Virus record (IMG/VR): IMGVR_UViG_3300025889_000189
Location: 1 to 48,087 of that record
Direction: 5' to 3' (one strand)
Source: a virus
Length of the DNA stretch: 48,087 nucleotides
Shown here: one piece after another, positions 1-8,580 of the stretch
How the letters are laid out: the number at the start of each line of letters is the position of its first letter
How positions within the stretch are numbered: position 1 is the first letter of the stretch
Notes under the pieces: generated by a model
What the model was told of the DNA's origin: nothing
Seen by the model: the letters and a program-made list of their open reading frames with translations, nothing else
The model's database searches: none
Position numbers and translations under genes: made by a program

Positions 1-2
1 AA

Positions 3-758
3 GTCAAGCAGTTTGAAGGAAATATTTATACTGCTTTTGGAAAGGCTTTACATACCCTATGTGAGGAAACTCTCACAAAGACTGAGCAGTATAGGTCTCA
101 GGAAAAGATCACTACCCTGCTTAAGGAACAGTTTGTAAAGGAACTTAAAGCCCTGCCGGCTGAAGAGCAGCAACGAGCAGTTAATGAGTTTGATTTACAG
201 CAGTGGAAGCAGCACGGCATTGAAATCATTCCCGACTTGTTCAGAACTCTCTCAGAGAAGTTCGGCAAGCTTGGTCAGGATTGGAACGTTCTGGCTGCCG
301 AGGAGCAACTCTATGAGCCTATCACAGAATTTACGGAAGCAGAGAAAAATTTTAAAGGCTTTATTGACCTCGTGGTTCATACTAAGAAAGATGAGAAGGT
401 ACATCTCATTGACTGGAAAACTTGTTCGTGGGGATGGAAACCTCAAAAGAAAAGTGACAAAACCCTAGCATATCAGCTAGTTTTCTACAAGCACTTCTAC
501 GCTCAGAAATATGAAGTTGATCCCAAAGATATTGAATGTCACTTTGTTCTGCTTAAAAGGACAGCGAAGCCAGGGAAAAAAGTAGAGTTTGTGAGAGTAA
601 CCGCAGCAAAGAAAAGAACTAGCGACGCTATGAAATCTTTGACGACTGCTCTTTACAACATCACAAAAGAGCGTTATATTAAAAACAGAACTTCTTGTGT
701 AGAGTGTAAGCACCGACCAGGTGTATGCGAATTCTACAGGACAGAATATTGCAAATGA
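3..758 (+). CDS. PD-(D/E)XK nuclease (RecB/Cas4-like), 5' end outside window
   Basis: The reading frame is open from base 3 to the stop at 756-758, so the start lies upstream of the window; about 251 codons are visible. An early GNIYTAFGKALH segment fits the conserved G..(V/H)H helix of the PDDEXK_1 family. Next come FKGFIDLVV and, after a short hairpin, HLIDWKT, which match the catalytic G-x-(I/V)-D and (I/V)-D-x-K motifs. The following LAYQLVFYKHFY matches the QxxxY helix of RecB-type nucleases. Four cysteines at the C terminus (CVEC, then two more within 15 residues) resemble the Fe-S or zinc knot of Cas4/AddB nucleases. The family cleaves DNA ends in recombination and replication; the role in this phage is inferred. 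The truncated N terminus prevents checking for an upstream cluster cysteine. Confidence 0.85.
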   Translation, partial: VKQFEGNIYTAFGKALHTLCEETLTKTEQYRSQEKITTLLKEQFVKELKALPAEEQQRAVNEFDLQQWKQHGIEIIPDLFRTLSEKFGKLGQDWNVLAAEEQLYEPITEFTEAEKNFKGFIDLVVHTKKDEKVHLIDWKTCSWGWKPQKKSDKTLAYQLVFYKHFYAQKYEVDPKDIECHFVLLKRTAKPGKKVEFVRVTAAKKRTSDAMKSLTTALYNITKERYIKNRTSCVECKHRPGVCEFYRTEYCK

Positions 759-767
759 GGTATAAAA

Positions 768-2024
768 TTGGATAAAAAAATAACGGTTCTAACCATTAGT
801 GATCACCCTTTATTACCTTCTGGGGTCGGAACTCAAACGAAATATGTTATTGAGGCACTTCTCCGTAGCGGGAAGTTTAATATTGTTTCACTTGGCGGTG
901 CAGTGAAACACGCTAACTACACTCCTACTAGAGTAGATGGTTTCCCTGGAACTTGGGAGATCTTCCCTATAGATGGATATGGAAACGCTCAGATTGTTAG
1001 CTCTTTCATAAACGAAAGAAAACCAGATATTCTTTATTTTATGACTGACCCTCGTTTTTATGAATGGTTGTGGGCAATAGATGATAGTATCAGGGAAAAC
1101 ATCCCAATGGTATATTATCATGTGTGGGATAACTATCCTTATCCAAAGTTTAATCAACGATACTACGAATCAAACGATGTCATTGCGTCTATTTCAAAAG
1201 TAACGAGCGACATTGTTCGAACTGTAGCTCCAACTGTAGAAGAACACTATGTTCCACATGCTGTTGATTCTAAAATCTTTAACAAAAAGCCAGAAGCTGA
1301 AGTTGAGAAACTTCTTAAAGCAAATAAGCCTCTCAAGGATCGGTTCGTATTTTTCTGGAATAATAGAAATGCCAGAAGAAAACAAACAGGAAGTCTTATT
1401 TATTGGTTTAGGGACTTTTTAGAACTAGAGGAAGTTGATCGTGATAAAGTGTGCTTGTTCTTGCACACAGATCCAAACGATCCTCATGGACAACCAGTTC
1501 AATACCTTGTTGATGATCTAGGTTTTAATGAGGGAGAGGTGGTGTTATCCACTAATAAACTCCCAGCAGAGCAGATGAGTTTGTTGTATAACTTGGCTGA
1601 TTGCACTGTTAATATTTCAGATGCCGAAGGTTTTGGACTGGCTACTTTAGAATCTTTGTCTTGCGGAACACCAATCATAGTAAATATGACAGGCGGGCTA
1701 CAGGAACAAGTTACAAATGGTGAAGAGTGGTTTGGTATCGGTATTGAGCCTGCATCAAAAGCCGTTATTGGATCACAAAATGTTCCATACATTCACGAAG
1801 ATCGTATCTCCAAAGAAGATTTCATAAATGCTTTGTTGCAAATGTATAATAAGACCCCAGAAGAAAGACAAAAGCTCGGCGAGCTAGGTCAGAAGCACGT
1901 TCAAGAAAACTACAGCTTTGAAACCTTCGGGAAGCAGTGGGTAGATTTGATGACAAGTGTTCATGAGAATCATGGATCTTGGGAAACAAGAAAACATAAA
2001 AATATTAGGGTAGAACAACTATGA
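768..2024 (+). CDS. GT4-family glycosyltransferase
   Basis: A 418-aa GT-B fold glycosyltransferase that probably transfers a sugar from a nucleotide-sugar donor. The N-terminal half starts with TISDHPLLPSGVGTQ, the glycine-rich acceptor-side loop of GT4 enzymes. The C-terminal half carries an intact EX7E motif (E287 and E295 in EGFGLATLESLSCGTPII), which binds the donor nucleotide in GT4. The start is TTG at 768, chosen because GAGGT at 757-761 lies 6 bases upstream and no ATG lies nearby in frame. It follows the nuclease by 9 bases and its TGA overlaps the ATG of the next gene. First gene of the glycan cassette. The family is clear; donor and acceptor are unknown. Confidence 0.9.
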   Translation: MDKKITVLTISDHPLLPSGVGTQTKYVIEALLRSGKFNIVSLGGAVKHANYTPTRVDGFPGTWEIFPIDGYGNAQIVSSFINERKPDILYFMTDPRFYEWLWAIDDSIRENIPMVYYHVWDNYPYPKFNQRYYESNDVIASISKVTSDIVRTVAPTVEEHYVPHAVDSKIFNKKPEAEVEKLLKANKPLKDRFVFFWNNRNARRKQTGSLIYWFRDFLELEEVDRDKVCLFLHTDPNDPHGQPVQYLVDDLGFNEGEVVLSTNKLPAEQMSLLYNLADCTVNISDAEGFGLATLESLSCGTPIIVNMTGGLQEQVTNGEEWFGIGIEPASKAVIGSQNVPYIHEDRISKEDFINALLQMYNKTPEERQKLGELGQKHVQENYSFETFGKQWVDLMTSVHENHGSWETRKHKNIRVEQL

Positions 2025-3289
2025 GCAAACCAAGAGTATTATTAGTAGGATCAGTTTGTAACTTATCGGGGTATAGCGAGCACGCTAGAACTCTTTTGGA
2101 TTCCCTGATCGAGATGCAGGACACTATTGATTTGTATGTCCAGAATACTCAATGGGCTGCTTCAACTACAAGCAGTAAGTATTTTGAGAAGTACAAAGAT
2201 CTAATAGTTAAAACAAACACCCTCTTTAACTCCCGAAAAGACCCAGAAGGAAGAGTTAATGTCGCTGGATTGTTTGATGCTACATATCAGGTGAGACCAC
2301 CGAATGAGTTTCAGAAAATGTCAGAGAACGATGTCGGTGTAACAGCCGCACTAGAAACAACATTTGCCCCGCCAGAATGGGTCTCTAAATGTAATCTAAT
2401 GAAGCATGTTCTAGTGGTCTCAGAGCACGCTAAGAAGAATCTAAAGAATACAAAAGATCAAAACGGACAAGGTATTTCCACACCAATCACGGTGATTCCA
2501 TTCGGGTTCAATAGTTCAATTGAAATGTTGGACATCTATGAAGATATGGATATCACAACAGATTTCAACTTTCTTACAGTCTGTCAAATGGCACCAAGAA
2601 AAAACTTTGAGAATATGCTCACGTGGTTTGTACAAGAGTTCAAGGACGACGAGAAGGTAGGACTCTTTGTAAAGACACATCTCCAGAATAATAGTACGTT
2701 AGATTTTCACGCTGTCAGGGCTAGAGTAAATCATATCCTTGATGCAGCTTCAAAGGAAAGAAAGTGTAAGGTTTATCTTGTTCATGGGAATCTTACTGAG
2801 CAGCAGATGGCTTCTCTATATAACCCAGAATACGTTGATTGTTATATTTCAGCTACCCACGGCGAAGGGTTCGGCATTCCATTATTTAATGCTGCTTGTA
2901 ATAGTATTCCAATCATTACTACAAACTGGTCAGGGCATCTTGACTTTCTCAGGGCACCTGTGCAAGTTAGGAAAAGAAAGAAAATCATAAGCCACTTCCT
3001 AAAAGTTGATTTCGATATCGACAAGGTAAAGCAACAACACTTGATGCCAGGGTTAATCACAGAAGATTGCCTATGGGCTTATCCAAAGGAAGAGTCTTTT
3101 AAAAAGAACTTAAGGTTCATAAGAAAAAATAAGACTTCATACCTAGAAGATAGTAAGAACTTATCACTACACTTGAGAGAAAAGTTTAGCTTAGAAAATA
3201 TAAATAAGCAATATCAAGAGTTCGTTGCTAAAGATATTCAAAATATTGCTTGGTCATCTTCTGTTATGAAGGAAGTCGTAAGTGTCTAA
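2021..3289 (+). CDS. GT4-like glycosyltransferase with altered EX7E motif
   Basis: A 422-aa protein with a GT-B architecture. VLLVGSVCNLSGYSEHAR forms the first Rossmann strand and loop, and CQMAPRKNFENML resembles the strand that opens the second domain. The donor-binding segment is HGEGFGIPLFNAACNSIPII. The first glutamate of EX7E is present (about E282), but the second is replaced by asparagine (about N290). That change occurs in some GT4 relatives and may alter donor binding or make the protein non-catalytic. The ATG overlaps the upstream TGA by ATGA, so the two are probably translationally coupled. Residues 300-420 are less conserved and lysine-rich. The glycosyltransferase call is firm; activity is not. 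Confidence 0.8.
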   Translation: MSKPRVLLVGSVCNLSGYSEHARTLLDSLIEMQDTIDLYVQNTQWAASTTSSKYFEKYKDLIVKTNTLFNSRKDPEGRVNVAGLFDATYQVRPPNEFQKMSENDVGVTAALETTFAPPEWVSKCNLMKHVLVVSEHAKKNLKNTKDQNGQGISTPITVIPFGFNSSIEMLDIYEDMDITTDFNFLTVCQMAPRKNFENMLTWFVQEFKDDEKVGLFVKTHLQNNSTLDFHAVRARVNHILDAASKERKCKVYLVHGNLTEQQMASLYNPEYVDCYISATHGEGFGIPLFNAACNSIPIITTNWSGHLDFLRAPVQVRKRKKIISHFLKVDFDIDKVKQQHLMPGLITEDCLWAYPKEESFKKNLRFIRKNKTSYLEDSKNLSLHLREKFSLENINKQYQEFVAKDIQNIAWSSSVMKEVVSV

Positions 3290-4916
3290 CACACAATATG
3301 ACATAATATTTGTAGCAGATTTCTTCACAAATGAAATCCCTAATGGTGGTGGTGAAGTTTGCAACGAAGAGTTGATAAATCTTTTACGTAAAGATAACAG
3401 TGTATTGAAGTTACACTCTTATAAACTATCTGATAGTTTTTTAAAGGCACACCCTGATAGTTTATATATTTTATCTGGTTTTTTACTTGCTCCAAAAGAA
3501 TCACTCTCAAGTTTGGAGAATATGAAGTATGTCATATATGAGCACGATCACAAATATCTACTGAACAGGAACCCTGCTGCTTTTAAAGAATATGTCTCTC
3601 CAAAGGAGAACATTGTATTTGAGAGTTTGTATCAAAACGCAAACTTGGTTGTTTGTCAGTCCAAGCTTCATCAAGAAATAATAAGCAAGAACCTACCAAA
3701 CCTATCAAATCTTTATAACGCTGGGTGCTCCCTTTGGGGAGAACAAATAGAAAAGTTCAACCAGGCATCTAAAGATAATCAACAGCGTAAATCAAGAACA
3801 GCCATTTTAAGAAGTAATCAAACAAACAAGGGTCAGGATCTAGCACAGGAATACTGCCATAACTCAGGAATACAGTATGACTTAGTTTCTGCTAGGAACT
3901 CTGTTGAGTTATATAAGGTATTATCGGGGTATGAGACTTTAGTATTCTTGCCGAGAACACCAGAGACATTTTCCAGGGTTTTTCTGGAAGCTAAGCTTGC
4001 TGGCTGCAAAGTTATAACAAATAACTTGATTGGTGCTTTGTCAGAAAAGTATGACTGGAGTTCTAGGGAAAGTATCTTAGACAAGTTGAAACAAAAGGAA
4101 GCTGAACTCGTTGAGGCGATAAGTTCTTTATTCACTTCCTCAAAAGATACACAGCCAAGGAAAAAAGAAGTAACCACCAAAAAGCAGCCAAAGATCTCTA
4201 TTATAACATCCGTCTTCAAAGGAGAAGATTACATAGAGAAGTTTCTTGCGGAGATGACAAAGCAGCAAAACTTTTCCGAGTGTGAAATGATCTTGGTGGA
4301 TTGTAATAAACAACCAGGCTTTGAAAAAGAGGTAATAGAAAGATATCAAAAGCATTTTTCTAACTTAAGGTATCACCATCTTGAGAAAGATCCTGGAGTG
4401 TATGGTGCTTGGAACTATGGGATTAAAAACTCAAAAGGCAAGTATATTACAAATGCAAACCTAGATGATTTCCGATCTTATGAGCAGCTTAAAGTTTTGT
4501 CAGAGATGCTTGATAAGAATAAGGACATTGATCTTGTGTATCATCCCTTTATTCAGACCGACAAGCAAGAAGATACTTTCTATACAACTCTTTATAGGAA
4601 GACATATGAGAGTTATGATTTTTCTCCAAAAATGATGATCAAGTGCCTACCAGGATGTATGCCATTGTGGCGAAGATCCCTACATGATAAAAATGGATAC
4701 TTTGAAGAAAAGTATAAACATGCTGGAGATTGGGAGTTTTGGTTAAGGTGCGTTCAATCTGGCAGTAAGTTTATGCGAAACAAAAAGGTGATGGGGTGTT
4801 ATTATTTTAACCCTGAGGGTTTGAGTACTGCTGTTTCTAATAATCAAACAAAACATGCTGAAGAAATAGAAGTCTTCAACAAATATAGGGAAGTTATAAA
4901 TGGAAAAAGCAACTAA
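3282..4916 (+). CDS. Two-domain glycosyltransferase, GT4-like plus GT2
   Basis: A 544-aa fusion. Residues 1 to about 290 look like a GT-B/GT4 domain: GGGEVCNEEL near the start and an EX7E motif (about E228 and E236) in PETFSRVFLEAKLAGCKVI. A lysine-rich linker follows. From about residue 304 a GT2 GT-A domain begins with PKISIITSVFKGEDYIEKFL. It has the metal-binding position NLDD (D395, D396) and the GDWEFWLR motif typical of the GT2 acceptor side. The start is GTG at 3282, overlapping the previous stop, with GAAGGA at about 3269 as ribosome binding site. Such fusions can add two successive sugars. Order and linkage cannot be predicted. Confidence 0.85.
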   Translation: MSNTQYDIIFVADFFTNEIPNGGGEVCNEELINLLRKDNSVLKLHSYKLSDSFLKAHPDSLYILSGFLLAPKESLSSLENMKYVIYEHDHKYLLNRNPAAFKEYVSPKENIVFESLYQNANLVVCQSKLHQEIISKNLPNLSNLYNAGCSLWGEQIEKFNQASKDNQQRKSRTAILRSNQTNKGQDLAQEYCHNSGIQYDLVSARNSVELYKVLSGYETLVFLPRTPETFSRVFLEAKLAGCKVITNNLIGALSEKYDWSSRESILDKLKQKEAELVEAISSLFTSSKDTQPRKKEVTTKKQPKISIITSVFKGEDYIEKFLAEMTKQQNFSECEMILVDCNKQPGFEKEVIERYQKHFSNLRYHHLEKDPGVYGAWNYGIKNSKGKYITNANLDDFRSYEQLKVLSEMLDKNKDIDLVYHPFIQTDKQEDTFYTTLYRKTYESYDFSPKMMIKCLPGCMPLWRRSLHDKNGYFEEKYKHAGDWEFWLRCVQSGSKFMRNKKVMGCYYFNPEGLSTAVSNNQTKHAEEIEVFNKYREVINGKSN

Positions 4917-5634
4917 GTTAGTTGAATATTATAAAGACGACAGAGGACAATCCATAATCGGTCCTTCTACAGCAACCATCTTCTATGGTCAATGCGGGGA
5001 GGACTTGGAGGTCTATGTTGATTTTATAGCTAAAAATAAAGAAGTATTCAGAAATAATGGAACCTATATTGAAGTCGGCGGCAGTGATGGAGTTAAGTTT
5101 TCAAACACTAAGTTCTTTGAAGATGACCTAGGTTTCACAGGGGCACTGATCGAACCCGTCCCAGAGTTTTTTAGTATGCTGCAAAAAACAAGACCAAACA
5201 ACAGCCTTCACAACTGTATTGTGTCGGAATCAGAGGAACCACAAGACTTCTTAGTATCAAAAGGACCAGGCGGAGGCTGGGTTTCTGGCATGGAAAAGAC
5301 AATGTCAGAAAAGAACAAGCTCTCCTGGCATGGTCAAAACAGTTCCCTGATAAAAATCCAAACAGATAAGATCTCGTCCATTGTAAAGAAATCAGGTTTA
5401 AAGTATGTTGATTTGTTCTTTATAGATGTTGAGGGTGCTGAAAAAGAAGTACTCGAAACAGTAGATTTCAGTGTTCCAATCTACGTTATTGTTATCGAAC
5501 TAGACGGAACAAACGAAGAAAAAGACAATGAGTGTAGAGAAATATTAGAACAAAACGGATTCACTTTTCACAAAAAATGTGCTCTGTCAGATATCTGGTA
5601 CAATGAAAACTATTTTGATGTTAGAGGCAGATAA
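4900..5634 (+). CDS. FkbM-family methyltransferase
   Basis: A 244-aa S-adenosylmethionine-dependent methyltransferase of the FkbM type, which usually O-methylates sugars in surface glycans. The N terminus holds GQCGEDLEV and then TYIEVGGSDGVKFSNT, the SAM-binding loop (about residues 56-71). ALIEPVPEFF supplies the acidic residue expected to hold the SAM ribose, and VDLFFIDVEGAEKEVL (about residues 170-185) is the FkbM signature strand. Length is normal for the family. The ATG overlaps the upstream glycosyltransferase by 17 bases. Methylation of the product of the neighbouring transferases is the natural inference. Confidence 0.9.
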   Translation: MEKATKLVEYYKDDRGQSIIGPSTATIFYGQCGEDLEVYVDFIAKNKEVFRNNGTYIEVGGSDGVKFSNTKFFEDDLGFTGALIEPVPEFFSMLQKTRPNNSLHNCIVSESEEPQDFLVSKGPGGGWVSGMEKTMSEKNKLSWHGQNSSLIKIQTDKISSIVKKSGLKYVDLFFIDVEGAEKEVLETVDFSVPIYVIVIELDGTNEEKDNECREILEQNGFTFHKKCALSDIWYNENYFDVRGR

Positions 5635-5635
5635 C

Positions 5636-6307
5636 ATGAAGAAGGTCATAACTTTTAGTCTGTGGGGTGACGACAAGAAATACACCATCGGAGCCATTGA
5701 AAATGCTAGGCTAGCTCAAGAGCATTACCCAGGGTGGGTTTGTCGATACTACCTTGGCAAATCTGTTCCTGAAGACATTGTTAAGCAACTGGATGATTTT
5801 CAAAATACAGAGATTGTCCTAATGGACGAAGACGGTGACTGGACAGGTATGTTTTGGAGATTTTATGCTGCTAGTGATCCTGATGTATCAATCATGATAT
5901 CTAGAGATTGCGATTCAAGACTTGGGAATCGTGAGAGAATGGCGGTTGAAGAATGGGAACATAGTAATAAAAGTTTCCATATAATGCGAGACCACCCACA
6001 TCATGGAACTGAAATACTTGGCGGCATGTGGGGGTGCAAGAAGCCATTGTTGAGTAATATGGTTTCCCTGATAGAAGATTATAAAAGAATCGGCAACTTT
6101 TGGCAAGTTGATCAAAACTTTCTTAGAGAAAGTATCTACCCAGTTGTAAGCCAGGATAGCATGGTTCATGATGAATTTTTTCAAAAAAGACCATTTCCCA
6201 CAGAAAGAGATGGACTAGAATTTGTTGGGCAAGTATATGATAAAAACAATATGCCCCTAGAAGAACATAGAGCCTCATTGAGAGAGGCATTAAGGAGTTT
6301 AAGATGA
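5636..6307 (+). CDS. Putative GT-A-like glycosyltransferase
   Basis: About 223 aa. The start at 5636 (KKVITFSLWGDDKKY) is preferred over an in-frame upstream ATG at 5579, because it has GAGGCAG just upstream, lies one base past the previous stop, and avoids a long overlap. The order of elements fits a GT-A transferase: a first strand, then HYPGWVCRYYLG, then SRDCDSR (about residues 89-95) in the DXD metal-binding position, then GGMWGCK. Several marine bacterial and phage proteins of this size share the W-G-D-D-x-x-Y start, but I cannot name the family with certainty. Its position in the cassette supports a role in glycan assembly. Confidence 0.6.
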   Translation: MKKVITFSLWGDDKKYTIGAIENARLAQEHYPGWVCRYYLGKSVPEDIVKQLDDFQNTEIVLMDEDGDWTGMFWRFYAASDPDVSIMISRDCDSRLGNRERMAVEEWEHSNKSFHIMRDHPHHGTEILGGMWGCKKPLLSNMVSLIEDYKRIGNFWQVDQNFLRESIYPVVSQDSMVHDEFFQKRPFPTERDGLEFVGQVYDKNNMPLEEHRASLREALRSLR

Positions 6308-7140
6308 CAATAGGAATTTTAGGTAATGGTTTCGTTGGAAATGCCATAGCAAATGGATTTAGTTTGTTTTGTGATGTTAGGATCTATGACAAGGATCCAT
6401 TGAGGTCAATTAACACACTAGAAGATACAGTGATCAATAGTGAATATGTTTTCATCTGTGTTCCAACTCCTATGAAGGTTGATGACCTTGGTAGAGTCGA
6501 TACATCCATCATTGAGGGTGTATTGCAGGAAGTCCAAAAGATTAAAATCGGAAATAGAGATAGGATTTATATTATCAAATCATCAGTCCCTCCAGGATCA
6601 GTGGAAAAGTTTATAGAACAATACCCAGATCTAAACATAGTTTTTAACCCAGAGTTTTTAACCGAAAGAAGTGCAAACCTTGATTTTATCAATGCTACAA
6701 GGATTGTGATAGGCGGAGACAAAGAGCACACTGATAAGTTAGAAGAATTTTATAGGAAAAGATTTCCTTATAAGAAGATCATAACAACAGATGTAACGAC
6801 AGCACAGTTCATAAAATATATGGCTAACTGCTTTTTCTCAGTAAAGATTTCATATATGAATGAAATGCTTCAAATGTCTAATGAACTAGGAGTTGATTGG
6901 GAAGCAGCCAAAGAGGGATTTTTATCCGACGGAAGAGTTGGGAATTCCCACCATTCAGTCCCTGGGTACGATGGAGAGCTTGGGTTTGGCGGAAAGTGTT
7001 TCCCTAAAGATATAAATGCATTTATAAACATTGCTAAAGAGTTGGATGTAAATCCATTAGTTTTACAGGCAGCTTGGGAGAAGAACCTAGAAGTTCGAAA
7101 AACAAGAGACTGGGAAGAGATCCCTGGAGCCACATCATAA
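6304..7140 (+). CDS. UDP-glucose/GDP-mannose 6-dehydrogenase lacking the C-terminal domain
   Basis: A 278-aa NAD-dependent nucleotide-sugar dehydrogenase, which would oxidise C6 of a UDP- or GDP-sugar to a uronic acid. Visible are the NAD-binding GNGFVG loop (residues 7-12), VFICVPTP, KSSVPPGS, the FNPEFLTE strand, the FIKYMANCF helix of the central domain with its conserved Lys and Asn, and the catalytic cysteine in GFGGKCFPKD (about C232). Bacterial enzymes usually run 390-450 aa and carry a C-terminal nucleotide-sugar-binding domain; here the protein stops just after the central helix. No such domain follows in another frame. The ATG overlaps the previous TGA, with AAGGAG upstream. Activity without the third domain is uncertain. 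Confidence 0.88.
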   Translation: MTIGILGNGFVGNAIANGFSLFCDVRIYDKDPLRSINTLEDTVINSEYVFICVPTPMKVDDLGRVDTSIIEGVLQEVQKIKIGNRDRIYIIKSSVPPGSVEKFIEQYPDLNIVFNPEFLTERSANLDFINATRIVIGGDKEHTDKLEEFYRKRFPYKKIITTDVTTAQFIKYMANCFFSVKISYMNEMLQMSNELGVDWEAAKEGFLSDGRVGNSHHSVPGYDGELGFGGKCFPKDINAFINIAKELDVNPLVLQAAWEKNLEVRKTRDWEEIPGATS

Positions 7141-7988
7141 TGAAAATTCTTATAATCCAAGAAAACGGAAGACACGAACAGAATCGAAACTTTAGAGAAT
7201 GCTTTTCAATGAAAAGGTCTCTAGAGAAGCTGGGTTGTAGTGTCGTGGTATGGGGCTTGGGGCATAATAATTTTGAAAATAAAAATATCATAAATGACCA
7301 CTATGATCTTATTATTAATTTAGAAAACTATGACACAAGTGGTTGGCTACCAAGCCTAGAAGATATGGATTGTATTAAGTTGTTGTGGAGTATAGATGCT
7401 CACTGTCGAACAATGACACCTTATATAAACACTTTTAACCAGGGAAAGTATAGTAAAATACTTCAATCAACAAAAGATTACTTGAATGATGTTAGTATTT
7501 GGTTTCCCAATTGTTATGATGATACACTGATACATAAACGGGACATCGAAAAGACAAAAGACATAGGATTCTGCGGATCGCTATTGAATAGATCGGGGGT
7601 TCTTAACTTTTTAAATGAAAGATACAACCTCCAGCCAGACATCTGGGTTCTTGGTGATGCAATGGTAGATAAGATTAATTCTTATTGGATTCACTTTAAT
7701 ATGAATCTATCAAATGACATAAATTACCGCAGCTTTGAGACGATAGGGTGCGGAACCGTATTGCTGACAAATTACAACCCGCAGTATTTAGAGCTTGGAT
7801 TCAAAGATGAATATAACTGTCTCATGTACAGAGACCAACAAGGTTTAACAGAAAAAGTTGATAAGTACTTAAAAAAATATGATCTCTTGGATACAATAGC
7901 CGAGAATGGTCTATCTCTCGCCAAAGAACATACATATGACAAAAGAGCTATTATGCTCCTAGATATCTATAGGGACTTAAAGTCTTGA
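7140..7988 (+). CDS. CgeB-like glycosyltransferase
   Basis: About 282 aa from ATG 7140, which overlaps the preceding TAA (TAATG). A longer in-frame start at 7074 would overlap the dehydrogenase by 67 bases and adds an unrelated peptide. The N-terminal part, from KILIIQENGRHEQNRNF, looks like one Rossmann domain. KDIGFCGSLLNRSGVLNFLN begins the second. The C-terminal stretch FETIGCGTVLLTNYNPQ followed by CLMYRDQQGL matches the Glyco_trans_1_2 segment of CgeB-type GT-B transferases. Good family-level call; acceptor unknown. Confidence 0.78.
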   Translation: MKILIIQENGRHEQNRNFRECFSMKRSLEKLGCSVVVWGLGHNNFENKNIINDHYDLIINLENYDTSGWLPSLEDMDCIKLLWSIDAHCRTMTPYINTFNQGKYSKILQSTKDYLNDVSIWFPNCYDDTLIHKRDIEKTKDIGFCGSLLNRSGVLNFLNERYNLQPDIWVLGDAMVDKINSYWIHFNMNLSNDINYRSFETIGCGTVLLTNYNPQYLELGFKDEYNCLMYRDQQGLTEKVDKYLKKYDLLDTIAENGLSLAKEHTYDKRAIMLLDIYRDLKS

Positions 7989-8004
7989 AATGAGTGGATA
8001 GAAA

Positions 8005-8580
8005 ATGAAACTAGACAAGACTAGAAAAGTTTTTCGGTTTGATGACATATGCATCAATACAGATTTAGAGCACGCTAATATTTTAGCCTATCAGATACTA
8101 AAAAAATACCCAGATGCACAGGTATTGTACTGCATATCTCCATGTGTAAATGATATGTCAGATTCTTCAGATCCTGTAACTTCACAAAGAATATTTCCTA
8201 AGATTTATAATGCTTATAGTGACCACAGGATATTCTACAAAATAGATAAAATCGGCATTCCTGAAATACCTGACAGGGTCATTTCAGCTTCGCATGGATT
8301 AGTACATGTAGATCATCGACTTTTAGAATTTTCTGCACAAGAAATGAGCATACTAGTGAGTTGCTCGTTGGCCAAGAGTAGAATATTCGTACCTCCGTTT
8401 AATAAATGGAATAAACATACAGAAAAAATATGTCAAGAACATGACATAGAGTTAGTAAAGTTTGAAGACGGCTGGTTGTGTTGTGAATATAATGAATACA
8501 ACCCAGAGCATAATTTGTGGTACCTCCACCATAGAGAAATAGCCCCAGAACATTTCAAAAAATGGATTGGCTTATTATGA
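8005..8580 (+). CDS. NodB-like polysaccharide deacetylase
   Basis: A 191-aa protein with the order of motifs of NodB-homology deacetylases: FRFDD (D13, D14, compare TFDDG), SHGLVHVDHR (H97, H101, compare H-(S/T)-x-x-H) and FVPPFNKW (P130-P131, compare the RxPY motif). These residues would bind the metal and position the catalytic base for removing N-acetyl or O-acetyl groups from a sugar. The protein is shorter than many family members and lacks a signal peptide, so it would act in the cytoplasm on a precursor. Its last 25-30 codons (residues 163-187) recur as a remnant at 9225-9299. The start has GTGGATAG upstream. The stop overlaps the next ATG. Confidence 0.7.
   Translation: MKLDKTRKVFRFDDICINTDLEHANILAYQILKKYPDAQVLYCISPCVNDMSDSSDPVTSQRIFPKIYNAYSDHRIFYKIDKIGIPEIPDRVISASHGLVHVDHRLLEFSAQEMSILVSCSLAKSRIFVPPFNKWNKHTEKICQEHDIELVKFEDGWLCCEYNEYNPEHNLWYLHHREIAPEHFKKWIGLL
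8491..8565 (+). repeat. Direct repeat copy A, inside deacetylase 3' end
   Basis: This 75-base stretch encodes deacetylase residues 163-187. It matches 9225-9299 at 58 of 75 bases. In the first 16 codons all differences are synonymous. With copy B it brackets the methyltransferase gene at 8577-9209. Confidence 0.85.

Noticed and set aside
3199-3206. Exact TATAAATA (T4 late promoter consensus) inside a glycosyltransferase gene, also at 18408-18415 and 35470-35477
   Set aside because: All are inside coding sequence and their number is about what an AT-rich 48 kb sequence gives by chance.
5579-5635. Upstream ATG for the GT-A-like gene at 5636
   Set aside because: It would overlap the FkbM gene by over 50 bases and lacks a ribosome binding site, whereas 5636 has one.
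7074-7139. Upstream ATG for the CgeB-like gene
   Set aside because: The extra 22 residues come from overlap with the dehydrogenase gene; 7140 forms a standard TAATG coupling.
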